This document shows, in pieces, positions 18,594-27,892 of a stretch of DNA of 64,000 nt. The stretch lies in NCBI GenBank assembly GCA_963695985.1, contig CAVOIC010000012.1:62001-126000 (forward strand), written 5' to 3'. The position numbers were made by a program, and so were the translations under genes. The notes beneath the pieces are model-generated. The model saw nothing but the letters and a program-made list of their open reading frames with translations. It searched no databases and was not told the DNA's origin. The stretch comes from DATBVX01 sp963695985. GTDB lineage: Bacteria > Pseudomonadota > Gammaproteobacteria > Steroidobacterales > Steroidobacteraceae. Within the stretch, counting starts at the first letter, position 1. Each line of letters opens with the position of its first letter.

Positions 18594-19061
18594 TCAGTAG
18601 GGTGTGCCGTCCTTGCGCGTGTACTGGGCGCCCGCTTCCGCCACATTGACGCGCAGGTCGACGTCCGTGTAGTGCACCGAGTCGAGCGGATTGCGATTGC
18701 TGATTTCCAGGTAGCGCGCTGGCCGGTTGCTGCGGTTCACCAGCTGATGTCCGTCGGGAACTTCGGCAGGAAATCCGGCGCACATTCCCGCGCTCAGTGT
18801 CTGCTCGCCGCCGTTGGTGCACAGCACGACTTCACCTTCGAGGACGTAGATGAATTCGTCCTCGTGCGTGTGCCAGTGGCGCATCGATGACTCCTTTCCC
18901 GGGGGCAACGTCGTCAGGTTGACGCCGATGCGGGTCAGGCCGCAGGCATCACCGAGCCGGCGTTTCTCACGCGGCAACACCCGCGAACGGAACGGTTCCG
19001 GGTATCCGGTCTCCGTGCGCACGGGTGCATCGGCTGGATCGAGTGCAGGCAACGTGGCCAT
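18594..19061 (-). CDS. Cupin domain protein
   Basis: 155 residues from ATG at 19061, which has GGAGG upstream. A longer frame exists without a site. The cupin motif 1 is visible as MRHWHTHEDEFIYVLEGE (metal-binding His residues and Glu) with motif 2 near FPAEVPDGHQLVN. This is a single small beta-barrel, probably metal-binding. The substrate is unknown. It is divergent from the acetyl-CoA hydrolase gene with a 77-base shared promoter region, and convergent with yceI. Confidence 0.8.
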   Translation of the reverse strand: MATLPALDPADAPVRTETGYPEPFRSRVLPREKRRLGDACGLTRIGVNLTTLPPGKESSMRHWHTHEDEFIYVLEGEVVLCTNGGEQTLSAGMCAGFPAEVPDGHQLVNRSNRPARYLEISNRNPLDSVHYTDVDLRVNVAEAGAQYTRKDGTPY

Positions 19062-19138
19062 CGCAATTTCCTCCGGTCTGTTGTCGCGGACACTGTGACA
19101 CAATCGCGTCCCGTGATGGAATCCAGCCGCGCCCGGCA

Positions 19139-21301
19139 ATGACGCAGCTCTTCGATGACGTCGGCGAATGCGTCGATGCGACCTTGCGCCGCCTCGGCGG
19201 GCGCATCGTTCTGGGGCTGCCCCTGGCTCTCGGCAAACCGAACCCGCTGGTCAACGAGTTCTACCGGCGTGCAGTGCGCGACCCGAAAATCGAGCTGCAC
19301 ATCTTCACGGCGCTCAGCCTGCGCAAGCCCACTGCCAGGAACGAGCTGGAACGTCGCTTTCTCGAGCCTTTCGTCGCACGGGTCTTCGGCAACTACCCGG
19401 AGCTCGACTACGTGAGCGCGGTACGCGCCGGAACGTTGCCGCGGAACATCGAGGTGGTCGAGTTCTTCATGGAGCCCGGGGCGTATCTCGATGTGCCCTA
19501 CGCTCAACAGCATTACCTCAGCGCCAACTACACGCACGTCGCAGCGGAAGTCATGAGCCGCGGCGTCAATGTCATCGGCCACCTGGTTGCGAAACGCAGC
19601 GTCGAGAACCGAGCCCATTACAGCTTGAGCTCCAATCCGGACATCTTCCCGGATCTCCTGCCGCAACTGCGCGAAGCCCGGCGCGCCGGTCGCGACGTCG
19701 TCACCATCGGCGAGGTGCATCGCCAGCTGCCCTTCATGCTGGGCACGGCCGAGATTGCGGAGAGTGAGTTCGACTACCTGGTCGATCACCCCCGCTATGA
19801 CTACGACCTGTACTGTCCTCCCAACTTGCCCCTCGGCACCGTCGACTACGCCATTGGCCTGCACGCGAGTGCGCTGGTGCGCGATGGCGGCACGCTGCAG
19901 ATCGGCATTGGCGAGTTGGGCGATGCAATCGTGTATTGCCTGCAGCTCAGGCACCGGCAGAACACGACCTGGCGCCAGGTGCTCGAAAACGGCGGGCTGA
20001 TAGCGCGTTCAGGCGCGGCAATCGAGCAGATCGGAGGCATGGGGCCGTTCCAGCAGGGCCTGTATGGCTGCTCGGAGATGCTGGTCGACGGGTACCTGGA
20101 CCTTTACCGCGCCGGAATTCTCAAGCGACGGGTGTTTCCACAGCTGCAGCTTCAGCGCCTGCTCAACGAAGGTGCAATCGGTGAGCGGGTTACACCCGAC
20201 CTGCTGGATCGGCTGATCGACGCCGGCTTGCCGGGCCGATTGACTGCCGGCGATTTTGCGACCCTCCAGCACATCGGTGTTCTGCACGCCGAATGCCGGT
20301 TCGCAGACGGACGCATTCGCCTGCCCTCCGGCGCGTGGCTCGATGCCGACCTCGGCGATCGAGACGTTCGTCGGCAGGTCGCGGCCTCGGGACTCGGTGT
20401 TCGCCTCAGGAACGGAGTGCTGCTGCACGGTGGCTTCTTTCTGGGCCCCAAGGGCTTCTACGCCGCACTGCGCGACCTGCCGGAGAGCGAGCGCCGCCAG
20501 TTCGACATGACGAGCGTCGGCTTCATCAACCAGCTGTATGGCGAGGACATGGCGCTGCGGGTCGAACAACGTCAGCACGCGCGCTTCATCAACACGGCAA
20601 TGATGGCGACGTTGATGGGCGCAGCCATCTCCGACGGCCTCGCAGATGGCAGGGTCGTCAGCGGCGTGGGGGGCCAATACAACTTCGTGGCAATGGCCCA
20701 TGCGCTGCGCGGGGCACGTTCGGTGCTGTGCGTGCGCAGTACACGGACCCGAGAGGGCCGGACCGTTTCAAACTTGGTCTGGAACTACGCCCATTGCACG
20801 ATCCCCCGCCACCTGCGCGACATCGTCGTCACGGAGTACGGGATCGCGGTGATTCGTGGCCGTGAGGACCGCGAGGTCATCGCCTCGCTTCTCAACATCG
20901 CCGACTCCCGCTTCCAGGATGAGCTGCTGCGTCAGGCGCAGGCCGCCGGAAAGCTGCCGCGTGAGCATCGCATTCCCGAAATCCATCGCCACAACACGCC
21001 CGAGGCGCTCGAGAAGGTGCTGGCCGCGCACCGGCGCGAGGGACTGTTTTCCGATTATCCGTTCGGCACGGATTTCACTGCCGAAGAGGTGGTACTGGCG
21101 CAAGCGCTGCAGCGCCTGCGCGATCGAACCGCCACTACGATGGGCAGGATGAGCTCGGTGGCACAGTCGCTGCTGCGCGGCGGCGCTCCCGCCGCGTTGC
21201 GGCCGCTCCTTGCCAGGATGCAGCTCGACCGGCCTCGCAGCCTGCAGGAGCTCCTCTGGCAACGCCTGCTGGCACTCGAGCTGCGCGACCTGGTGCACTA
21301 A
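19139..21301 (+). CDS. Acetyl-CoA hydrolase/transferase family protein (large form)
   Basis: 720 residues. The C-terminal part carries the AcetylCoA hydrolase/transferase domain (GVGGQYNFVAMAHALRGAR, VTEYGIAVIRG, LLNIADSRFQDELL), where such enzymes form a glutamyl-CoA intermediate. The N-terminal half contains the cognate IVLGLPLALGKPNPL and ANYTHVAAEVMSRGV segments. Family members hydrolyse acetyl-CoA or transfer CoA between carboxylic acids. This long form with an inserted region is known from proteobacteria but its substrate is not settled. ATG at 19139 gives the best alignment start. It is convergent with the sox operon. Confidence 0.8.
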   Translation: MTQLFDDVGECVDATLRRLGGRIVLGLPLALGKPNPLVNEFYRRAVRDPKIELHIFTALSLRKPTARNELERRFLEPFVARVFGNYPELDYVSAVRAGTLPRNIEVVEFFMEPGAYLDVPYAQQHYLSANYTHVAAEVMSRGVNVIGHLVAKRSVENRAHYSLSSNPDIFPDLLPQLREARRAGRDVVTIGEVHRQLPFMLGTAEIAESEFDYLVDHPRYDYDLYCPPNLPLGTVDYAIGLHASALVRDGGTLQIGIGELGDAIVYCLQLRHRQNTTWRQVLENGGLIARSGAAIEQIGGMGPFQQGLYGCSEMLVDGYLDLYRAGILKRRVFPQLQLQRLLNEGAIGERVTPDLLDRLIDAGLPGRLTAGDFATLQHIGVLHAECRFADGRIRLPSGAWLDADLGDRDVRRQVAASGLGVRLRNGVLLHGGFFLGPKGFYAALRDLPESERRQFDMTSVGFINQLYGEDMALRVEQRQHARFINTAMMATLMGAAISDGLADGRVVSGVGGQYNFVAMAHALRGARSVLCVRSTRTREGRTVSNLVWNYAHCTIPRHLRDIVVTEYGIAVIRGREDREVIASLLNIADSRFQDELLRQAQAAGKLPREHRIPEIHRHNTPEALEKVLAAHRREGLFSDYPFGTDFTAEEVVLAQALQRLRDRTATTMGRMSSVAQSLLRGGAPAALRPLLARMQLDRPRSLQELLWQRLLALELRDLVH

Positions 21302-21396
21302 GACCCGTCACATCGCCGTCACGGCGCTGCCACGCGCGCTTCATCGCGCCCATGCAACCTTGCTCGCGCTCGGCGGTCCTAGGAAGCGGCCGCCGC

Positions 21397-21482
21397 CTTC
21401 AGGCCGAGGCGATGAGGCAGCATCAACCCAAGTCGGGTAGCAGGGACGGATGCAGTAAGCCCTCACGCTCTTCGGCCTGAAG
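21397..21482. other. 86-nt multi-stem structured element between convergent genes
   Basis: An 11-bp perfect outer stem joins CTTCAGGCCGA (21397-21407) and TCGGCCTGAAG (21472-21482). Inside it an 8-bp stem pairs 21409-21417 with 21461-21468 with one bulged A. A 5-bp stem pairs GCATC (21420-21424) with GATGC (21449-21453). A small hairpin ACCC/GGGT (21426-21429/21435-21438) closes the centre. It lies between the stops of the acetyl-CoA hydrolase (21301) and soxG (21515). It could be a bidirectional terminator, a small RNA or an intergenic palindromic repeat. No second copy was noticed in the window. Confidence 0.5.
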
Positions 21483-21514
21483 CATCGGGCGGGGAACCCA
21501 CGCCGTCGCGACCG

Positions 21515-22039
21515 TCAACCCCTCGGCGGCGGCGACGGTGTGGACCATTCGACGGTCGCGTCCGTGAGCCAATCGACGATGTAGCTCAGGTGGCTGCGAG
21601 CCACGAAACACCGGAAGGTTCTGCCGTCATCGGCACAGTGCACGATTGAGCCGATGCCGGCCAGCCGCGTGCGCGTGCACATCCCGGGGGTGAATACGGA
21701 CAGGTGCAGGTCGAGGCCGCAGCCCTTCGACAGCAGATCGCGCGCCAGCGGCTCACGGACTTCGACGCCGCACAAGCTCTGCGTGACATCGGCAATGCAG
21801 AGGTCCGCACCGGCGGCCGCAGCCTCGAGCTCGCGGACCAGCGCCCCGCCCTCACGGCGGTCGCTGATGAGGATCCAGTCGCTCGGCCCGAGACAGAGCA
21901 CATCACCGCCGCTCGCCCCGACGCGTGTGGGCCACGGTGCGCCACTGATTGTCGCCAATGCCACGGGAGGCTGCAGCGCGAGCTGCCAGCTGCGCACGCG
22001 GGCGATGGCATTTGCCGTCAGTACGGTCACCTCAGGCAT
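21515..22039 (-). CDS. soxG: Sarcosine oxidase subunit gamma
   Basis: 174 residues with the small gamma-subunit pattern (LGPSDWILIS, ADVTQSLCGVEV, FVARSHLSYIVDWL), related to the GcvT N-terminal fold. It is the last gene of soxBDAG and overlaps the soxA stop by 8 bases, with GGAG ahead of ATG 22039. Heterotetrameric sarcosine oxidase demethylates sarcosine to glycine, passing the methyl group to tetrahydrofolate and making H2O2. Confidence 0.85.
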   Translation of the reverse strand: MPEVTVLTANAIARVRSWQLALQPPVALATISGAPWPTRVGASGGDVLCLGPSDWILISDRREGGALVRELEAAAAGADLCIADVTQSLCGVEVREPLARDLLSKGCGLDLHLSVFTPGMCTRTRLAGIGSIVHCADDGRTFRCFVARSHLSYIVDWLTDATVEWSTPSPPPRG

Positions 22040-24890
22040 GCATGCGTTCTCCGCGCGGATCAACAAACGGCGGACTCACCACGCGGGCCCGGGTGACGAT
22101 CCGCCCGCCGTCATATACCGCAACTTCGGCATCGAGTCGTGTACGTCCGCCGCGCAGCAGCGCCAGTGCGACCGGTCGATCATCCAGGATCGTGCGGCCC
22201 GCAGACGTCACCCAGCCATCGGTCGTCGCGCGTGAATCCTCCAGGCGCAGGTGACTGCCGACCCGAATCGACCGGCCGTCGCTGCCGGTGAGGCCGATGA
22301 GCTGTAATCGATCGGCGCGCTGGTTCTCGGGCAACGCCAGTGAACGCTTGCCGACAAAATCCCTGCGCTTTGTCGCAGCCGCTCTGCCCCAACCCACATC
22401 GTCTGGCACGGTCGTGCCGTCGGTATCGGTACCGATGTGCAGGAAACCTTTCTCCATTCGCAAGTGCAGCACCGCATCGACGCCATACGGTGTAATCCCG
22501 AGGTCCCGTCCCTCGTGCATCAACGCCTGCCAGATCGTGGGCGTCGCATCCGGCGCGGCGCTCACCTCGTAGCTGAGTTCGCCGCTGAAGCTCACACGGC
22601 AAATGCGCACCGGCGTGCCGAGAAGTTCGGTCTCACGCAAACCAAAATGAGGGAAGGCTTCGTTCGACAGGTCACAGCTCGGCTTCAAGCGTTCCAGGGC
22701 CCGGCGCGCCCAGGGTCCTGCGACCGTGATCGTCGCCCATTGGTCGGTGACCGGGAAAATGACCACCCGCAGTTGCGGCCACTCACATTGGCGCCACTCC
22801 TCAAGCCAGGCGCCGACGCTCGCGGCGTTTCCCGAGGTCGTGGTGAGCAGCAGCCGGTCCTGCGCCAGGGCAACGACGGTGCCATCGTCGTAGATGACGC
22901 CCGTCTCGCGCAGCATCAGCCCGTAGCGGATGCGCCCGGGTTGTAGCGCCGTGAAGTCGTTGATGTAGAAGTGATCGACAAATTCGCGCGCATCCGGCCC
23001 GTGCACTTCGATCTTGCCGAGCGGCGAGGCATCGAAAAGGCCCACCGCCGTTCGCACCGCGCGTGCCTCGCGGCGGAGCGCGTCGGCACGCGTTTCTGAC
23101 ACCTGCGGATACGCCGCCGGCCGCTGCCATTCGCCGAAGTCCTCCATGAGCGCGCCGTGCGCGACATGCCAGTCGTGCAGTGGCGATCTGCGGCTCGGCG
23201 CAAAAAGTGCGCCGGTGGATCGCCCCGCGATGGCACCGAGGGTCACGGGCGTCACCGGCGGTCGCATCGTCGTGTAACCAAGCTGTGCTGGCGCACAGCC
23301 GCGCAGCGCCGCGATCACCTCGAGCGCGAGGGTCTGTGAGGTCTTGCCCTGATCGACCGACATGCCAACGGTCGTATAACGCTTGACGTGCTCGACAGCG
23401 GTAAAGTTTTCTCGCACCGCCAGCTCGATGTCGGCGACGGTGACGTCATGGCGCAGATCGATCCACTGCCGCGAGCTGGATCCGATTGGACTGATGCGAG
23501 GACCGATGGTCGCCGAATCAGCCAGACCCGCCGCGGCACCCACGATTGCCACTGATTCATTCGCAGCGGCGGGCACGAGCGAGCGCGCAGCATCGCTATA
23601 GATGAGCTTCCCGCCCGCCTGCGCAAAGAGATGCAGCGCCGGGCTCCAGCCGCCCGACACCAGTAACGCGTCGCAGTCGAAGCGCTGCACCTTACCGCGC
23701 ACCGACCTGCCCTCGACGTGCGCCACGTCGACGCCACTCAATGCGCCAAAGCCGCGCGTATTGACGGGCATCGACCCCACGTGCACGGGGATTCCAAGGG
23801 CGCGCATGTCGGCGATGCGGTTTGCAGGCGGGTCCATCCGCGAATCAACGAGCGTCAGGGGTGCAATGCCGGCAGCGTGCAGCTCTGTCGCCAGCGCGTA
23901 AGCAGAGTCGTTGTTCGTTGCGATGAGAATGCGCCGGCCCGGGGCCACCGCCTGGCACGTCAGGTAGCGTCGCGCGGCGCCGGCGAGCATCACTCCCGGT
24001 CGGTCGTTGTTGCAGAACACGAGCGGCTGCTCGATAGCACCTGTGGCGAGCACGATGCGCTTCGGCCGGACGATCCAGTAGCGTTCGCGCGGCGCGCCGG
24101 CGCGGCCGCCCGCCTCGACGTCCTCGATCAGCGTCACGACGTTGTGATCGTAGCAACCCACGGCGGTCGTACGCGGCAGGCAACGAACGTTTGCAGCACG
24201 CTGCAGACGGGCGATCGTCGTCTCGAGCCACTGCGCGGCATTCACGCCTTCGATGCTCGATCCATCCCAGCGCGACGTCCCGCCGAACACGGTGTCCTGG
24301 TCGGCGAGCACGACACGTTCGCCCGTCGCTGCGGCAGATGCCGCTGCGGTCAGCCCCGCCACGCCCGCGCCGACGACCAGCACTTCGCAGTGTAAGTTGC
24401 GAACCTCGTAGCGATCCGGATCGGGCTCCGTCGGGGTGCGACCAAGTCCCGCCAGCTCGCGCATCGCCGGCTCGTAGAGGTGCCAGCTGGGCCACATGAA
24501 GGTCTTGTTGTAGAAGCCCGCCGCAAACAGAGATGCGGCGAAATCGAGCGCGCGCAGCAGATCGAAAGACACGCTCGGCCAACCCGCTTGCGAGCGCGCC
24601 CTGAGCCCCGCCTGGAGCTGGATGACCGGCGCCCGCACCGAAGGAATGGCGTGCGCCCCCGCGTGCAATTGCACCAGCGCGTTGGGTTCCTCAATTCCCG
24701 CCGCGTACACGCCGCGCGGACGATGAAACTTGAAGCTGCGGGCGACCGTGCGCACGCCGTTGGCCAGCAGCGCCGAGGCCAGTGAATCGCCCTCGAAACC
24801 ACTCAGCGCTCGACCGTCAAAGCTGAAGTCGATGCGCTGGCTGCGATCGATGAATCCACCGCGCTGCAGGCGATAAGGTCCCGATGACAT
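22032..24890 (-). CDS. soxA: Sarcosine oxidase subunit alpha
   Basis: 952 residues, as expected. An N-terminal ferredoxin-like module without cluster cysteines (SFDGRALSGFEGDSLASAL) is followed by an NAD-binding Rossmann segment (VLVVGAGVAGLTAAASAAA), a dehydrogenase region, and a C-terminal GcvT-like aminomethyltransferase domain (KFEVHGPDA-like region, then FVGKRSLALPEN and SAGRTI). The last domain carries the folate site that captures formaldehyde as methylene-THF. It is 12 bases after soxD and overlaps soxG. Confidence 0.93.
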   Translation of the reverse strand: MSSGPYRLQRGGFIDRSQRIDFSFDGRALSGFEGDSLASALLANGVRTVARSFKFHRPRGVYAAGIEEPNALVQLHAGAHAIPSVRAPVIQLQAGLRARSQAGWPSVSFDLLRALDFAASLFAAGFYNKTFMWPSWHLYEPAMRELAGLGRTPTEPDPDRYEVRNLHCEVLVVGAGVAGLTAAASAAATGERVVLADQDTVFGGTSRWDGSSIEGVNAAQWLETTIARLQRAANVRCLPRTTAVGCYDHNVVTLIEDVEAGGRAGAPRERYWIVRPKRIVLATGAIEQPLVFCNNDRPGVMLAGAARRYLTCQAVAPGRRILIATNNDSAYALATELHAAGIAPLTLVDSRMDPPANRIADMRALGIPVHVGSMPVNTRGFGALSGVDVAHVEGRSVRGKVQRFDCDALLVSGGWSPALHLFAQAGGKLIYSDAARSLVPAAANESVAIVGAAAGLADSATIGPRISPIGSSSRQWIDLRHDVTVADIELAVRENFTAVEHVKRYTTVGMSVDQGKTSQTLALEVIAALRGCAPAQLGYTTMRPPVTPVTLGAIAGRSTGALFAPSRRSPLHDWHVAHGALMEDFGEWQRPAAYPQVSETRADALRREARAVRTAVGLFDASPLGKIEVHGPDAREFVDHFYINDFTALQPGRIRYGLMLRETGVIYDDGTVVALAQDRLLLTTTSGNAASVGAWLEEWRQCEWPQLRVVIFPVTDQWATITVAGPWARRALERLKPSCDLSNEAFPHFGLRETELLGTPVRICRVSFSGELSYEVSAAPDATPTIWQALMHEGRDLGITPYGVDAVLHLRMEKGFLHIGTDTDGTTVPDDVGWGRAAATKRRDFVGKRSLALPENQRADRLQLIGLTGSDGRSIRVGSHLRLEDSRATTDGWVTSAGRTILDDRPVALALLRGGRTRLDAEVAVYDGGRIVTRARVVSPPFVDPRGERMHA

Positions 24891-24902
24891 GAAAGCGCCC
24901 GG

Positions 24903-25175
24903 CTAGGCCGTCGGCGGGCGGGGTTCGCCCATGAGATAGACGGCACGGATTTCGTGCGAGAGCGTGTCACGCGCGACGTTGAACCAGCGCCCGCAGCCGT
25001 AGCTGTGACACCAGCGCTCGTAATGCACGCCTTTCGGATTCTCGCGCTGATAGAGATATGCCGACCAGACGAGATCGCTGGCACTGGGCGGCGGGCGGGA
25101 CACATGCGAGGGGCCGCCAAAACTGAATTCCGGCTCATCGCGAACGCCACAGTAAGGACAGGGAATGCGCAGCAT
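24903..25175 (-). CDS. soxD: Sarcosine oxidase subunit delta
   Basis: 90 residues from ATG 25175. The zinc-binding cysteines are seen as IPCPYCG at the N-terminus and RWCHSYGCGRWFN further on, which is diagnostic for the delta subunit. It follows soxB by 4 bases. The standard order soxB-D-A-G is kept. Confidence 0.92.
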   Translation of the reverse strand: MLRIPCPYCGVRDEPEFSFGGPSHVSRPPPSASDLVWSAYLYQRENPKGVHYERWCHSYGCGRWFNVARDTLSHEIRAVYLMGEPRPPTA

Positions 25176-25179
25176 GGGC

Positions 25180-26424
25180 CTAGTGCGCGACGCCGGCCGC
25201 GGCACCTTCATCGATGAGTGCGCCGCGCTGGAAGCGGTCCAGGCCGAACGCCGTAATGAGCGGATGTGGGCGATCATTGACAACGGTGAACGCCATCGTG
25301 TCGCCACCTGCGGGAATCGCCTTGTAACCGCCGGTGCCCCAGCCACAGTTGATGTACAGGCCGCGCACCGGTGTCAGCCCGATGATCGGGCTCGTGTCCG
25401 GCGTGACGTCCACGGCGCCGGCCCATTGGCGCATGAGCTTCAGGCGGCTGAAGCAGGGGAACAACTCGAGGGTTGCGGCTACCGTGGCGCGAAACACCGG
25501 CAGACTGCCGCGCTGAGCGTAGGAGTTGTACACGTCCGCGCCGCCACCAAACACGATCTCACCGCGATCGCTCTGACTCGCATACGCGTGAATCGCGCCC
25601 GACATCACCACCGTGTCGAGAATGGGCTTGACCGGCTCGGTCACCATCGCCTGCAGGGCCATGGTGGTGATCGGCAGACGAAATCCCGCCAGACCCGCGA
25701 GGACCGAAGAGTGGCCCGCGACGCTCATTACCACCCGATCCGCGGCGATGAACCCGCGCGAGGTTTCGACACCGATCACGCGGTCTGCCTGCAGGCGAAA
25801 GCCGGTGACCTGGCAGTCTTGAATGATATCGGCTCCCGCGGCACTCGCGCCGCGGGCAAAGCCCCACACCACGGCGTCGTGCCGCGAGATGCCAGCACGC
25901 GGCTGTGCCATGCCACCGAGCACCGGGTAGCGTGAGCGCAGATTCAGAATCGGCACGCGGCGCTTGATCTCGGCCGCGGTCAGCTCCTCGGCGTCCACAC
26001 CGTTCATGCGGATGCCGTTGACCCAGCGTCGCGTGAGCTCCAGCTCGTGGTCGCTGTGCGCCAGGGCGATGAGGCCGCGCTGGCTGAGCATCACGTTGAA
26101 GTTGAGCTCGTGGCCGAGGTTCTCGTACAGGCGCAGCGAGTGATCGTAGAACGCTGAGCTCACTGGATAGAAATAGTTGGAGCGCGTGACCTGGGTGTTG
26201 CGCCCGGAATTGCCGCCACCGATCCATCCCTTCTCTAGCACGGCGACACTCTTAACGCCGTGCTGCCTGGCAAGGTAGTACGCGGTGGCGAGGCCATGTC
26301 CACCGCCGCCGATGATCACGACACTGTAAGAGGGTTGCGGTTGGACCTCGCGCCAGACTGGCTCCCACCCTTTGTTCGCGGTGAGCGCGTGTCGCAACAA
26401 CGTGCGGAACGAATAACGTTGCAT
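25180..26424 (-). CDS. soxB: Sarcosine oxidase subunit beta
   Basis: 414 residues of the DAO/GoxB-type FAD-binding fold. The dinucleotide motif is VVIIGGGGHGLATAYYL, followed by EKGWIGGGNSGRNTQ, and the C-terminal GVTPDTSPIIG-like segment (DVTPDTSPIIGLTPV). The beta subunit binds substrate, FAD and covalent FMN in heterotetrameric enzymes. First gene of soxBDAG, 30 bases downstream of an SLC6-type transporter gene, so transport and oxidation of sarcosine are probably co-expressed. Confidence 0.93.
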   Translation of the reverse strand: MQRYSFRTLLRHALTANKGWEPVWREVQPQPSYSVVIIGGGGHGLATAYYLARQHGVKSVAVLEKGWIGGGNSGRNTQVTRSNYFYPVSSAFYDHSLRLYENLGHELNFNVMLSQRGLIALAHSDHELELTRRWVNGIRMNGVDAEELTAAEIKRRVPILNLRSRYPVLGGMAQPRAGISRHDAVVWGFARGASAAGADIIQDCQVTGFRLQADRVIGVETSRGFIAADRVVMSVAGHSSVLAGLAGFRLPITTMALQAMVTEPVKPILDTVVMSGAIHAYASQSDRGEIVFGGGADVYNSYAQRGSLPVFRATVAATLELFPCFSRLKLMRQWAGAVDVTPDTSPIIGLTPVRGLYINCGWGTGGYKAIPAGGDTMAFTVVNDRPHPLITAFGLDRFQRGALIDEGAAAGVAH

Positions 26425-26454
26425 TCTCGAATGCCCCTCGGTGCCGCTGCGTGC

Positions 26455-27819
26455 CTAGACGAGCGTGCTGGCCAGCACCGCGGCCAGCGCAACGGGGCAA
26501 AGATAGCGCAACGACCAGACTGCGAAGCGACGGGCGAACCGGCTGGTTTCGGCCAGCTCCTCGGCTACGATGGTGCGGCTTACCCGCCAGCCGACGAACA
26601 AGCTCGTCAGAAAGGCCCCAATCGGCAACAGCACGTTGGAGGAGACGTAATCCACCACACTGAAGAAGGTCATGTTCGCAAGGATCGGCACTGCACCGAG
26701 CGGGTGCCAGGCGCTCCAGACATTGAAGGACAGCACCGACCCGATGCCCACCACCCAGCAAGCCGCGACCGTCACAAGCGCAGCCTGCGCGCGGCCCAGC
26801 CCGCGCCGCTGCTGGAGCCACGCCACCAGCGGTTCGATGCCGGCCAGCGATGGTGTCAGCGCTGCGAACACCAGCAGCAGGAAGAACAGGCTCCCGATGA
26901 GACGGCCGCCCGGCATTTCGGCGAACACTGTGGCCAGCACATCGAACACGAGCTCCGCGCCCTGCGCGGGATTCATGCCATAGCGAAACACCAGCGGAAA
27001 GACCAGTAGTGTAGCCAGGAGCGATACGAGCAGGATCGATCCGCTGATGATGAGCGAGGTGCGTACCAGGGACGTACCGGGCGCGACGTAAGCACCATAC
27101 GCAATCATCATGGCCATGCCGACGCCGGTGGCGTAGAACGCCTGCCCGATCGCCGCCAGCACGACCTGGGGCGTGATGGCGGCGAAGTTGGGCGCAAAGG
27201 CAAATGCGAGCCCACGCTGCACGTCACCCGTGGCGAGCGCATAGGCAACCAGGATCAGCAACAGCACGAGGAGCGCCGGGGCACGGATCTTGTTGGCGAT
27301 CTCGATACCCTTGTTGACGCCGCGAGCCGATATCAGCGCAACGAGTCCGAGGAACGCGATGTGCCATGCTCCCATCTCCCACGGGCTCGCCAGGAAACTA
27401 CGCCACAGTCCCGCGACGTGCTCCCGGTCGAGACCGACCAGCAAGCCGCTCGCGGTCTTCCAGGTGTACGCCAACACCCAGCCGGCGATGAGCGAGTAAT
27501 AGGACATGATCATGAAAGTGGCGAGCGTGCCGAGCACGCCGATGGCATTCCAGCGCCGCGACAGCCCAGACGCCGCCGCGAGGATGCCCGCGGCTTCTGG
27601 CGGGCTCACCCGAGAACGGCGCCCGATGATGAACTCAGCCGTGAGGAGCGGCGTTGCGATCAGCAGGCAGGCCAGAACGAAGACAAAGATGAAGGCGCTG
27701 CCGCCGCTCGCGCCGGCCAGAAACGGGAAGCGCCAGATGCTGCCGAGGCCGACCGCGGCGCCAACCGCACTCAGATAGAACGCGAGGCGCGAAGACCAGA
27801 AAGGCGTGAGCGGCGGCAC
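26455..27819 (-). CDS. Sodium-dependent transporter, SNF/SLC6 (NSS) family
   Basis: 454 residues with about twelve hydrophobic segments. The NSS signature lies at the N-terminus: GAAVGLGSIWRFPFLAG, the Na+ and substrate-binding unwound helix 1. SYYSLIAGWVLAY (helix 3) and a GVGMAMMIAYGAY region (helix 6/7) also fit. These LeuT-fold symporters import amino acids and small amines. Because soxB follows 30 bases later, sarcosine, glycine betaine derivatives or proline are plausible substrates; this is inference. Confidence 0.9.
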   Translation of the reverse strand: MPPLTPFWSSRLAFYLSAVGAAVGLGSIWRFPFLAGASGGSAFIFVFVLACLLIATPLLTAEFIIGRRSRVSPPEAAGILAAASGLSRRWNAIGVLGTLATFMIMSYYSLIAGWVLAYTWKTASGLLVGLDREHVAGLWRSFLASPWEMGAWHIAFLGLVALISARGVNKGIEIANKIRAPALLVLLLILVAYALATGDVQRGLAFAFAPNFAAITPQVVLAAIGQAFYATGVGMAMMIAYGAYVAPGTSLVRTSLIISGSILLVSLLATLLVFPLVFRYGMNPAQGAELVFDVLATVFAEMPGGRLIGSLFFLLLVFAALTPSLAGIEPLVAWLQQRRGLGRAQAALVTVAACWVVGIGSVLSFNVWSAWHPLGAVPILANMTFFSVVDYVSSNVLLPIGAFLTSLFVGWRVSRTIVAEELAETSRFARRFAVWSLRYLCPVALAAVLASTLV

Positions 27820-27892
27820 CGCTCACGCCTTGAATCGCGACCGACGGTCACTGCCTGAACCGATCGCGACTCCCCCCTGCTGGTTCCGCCCG

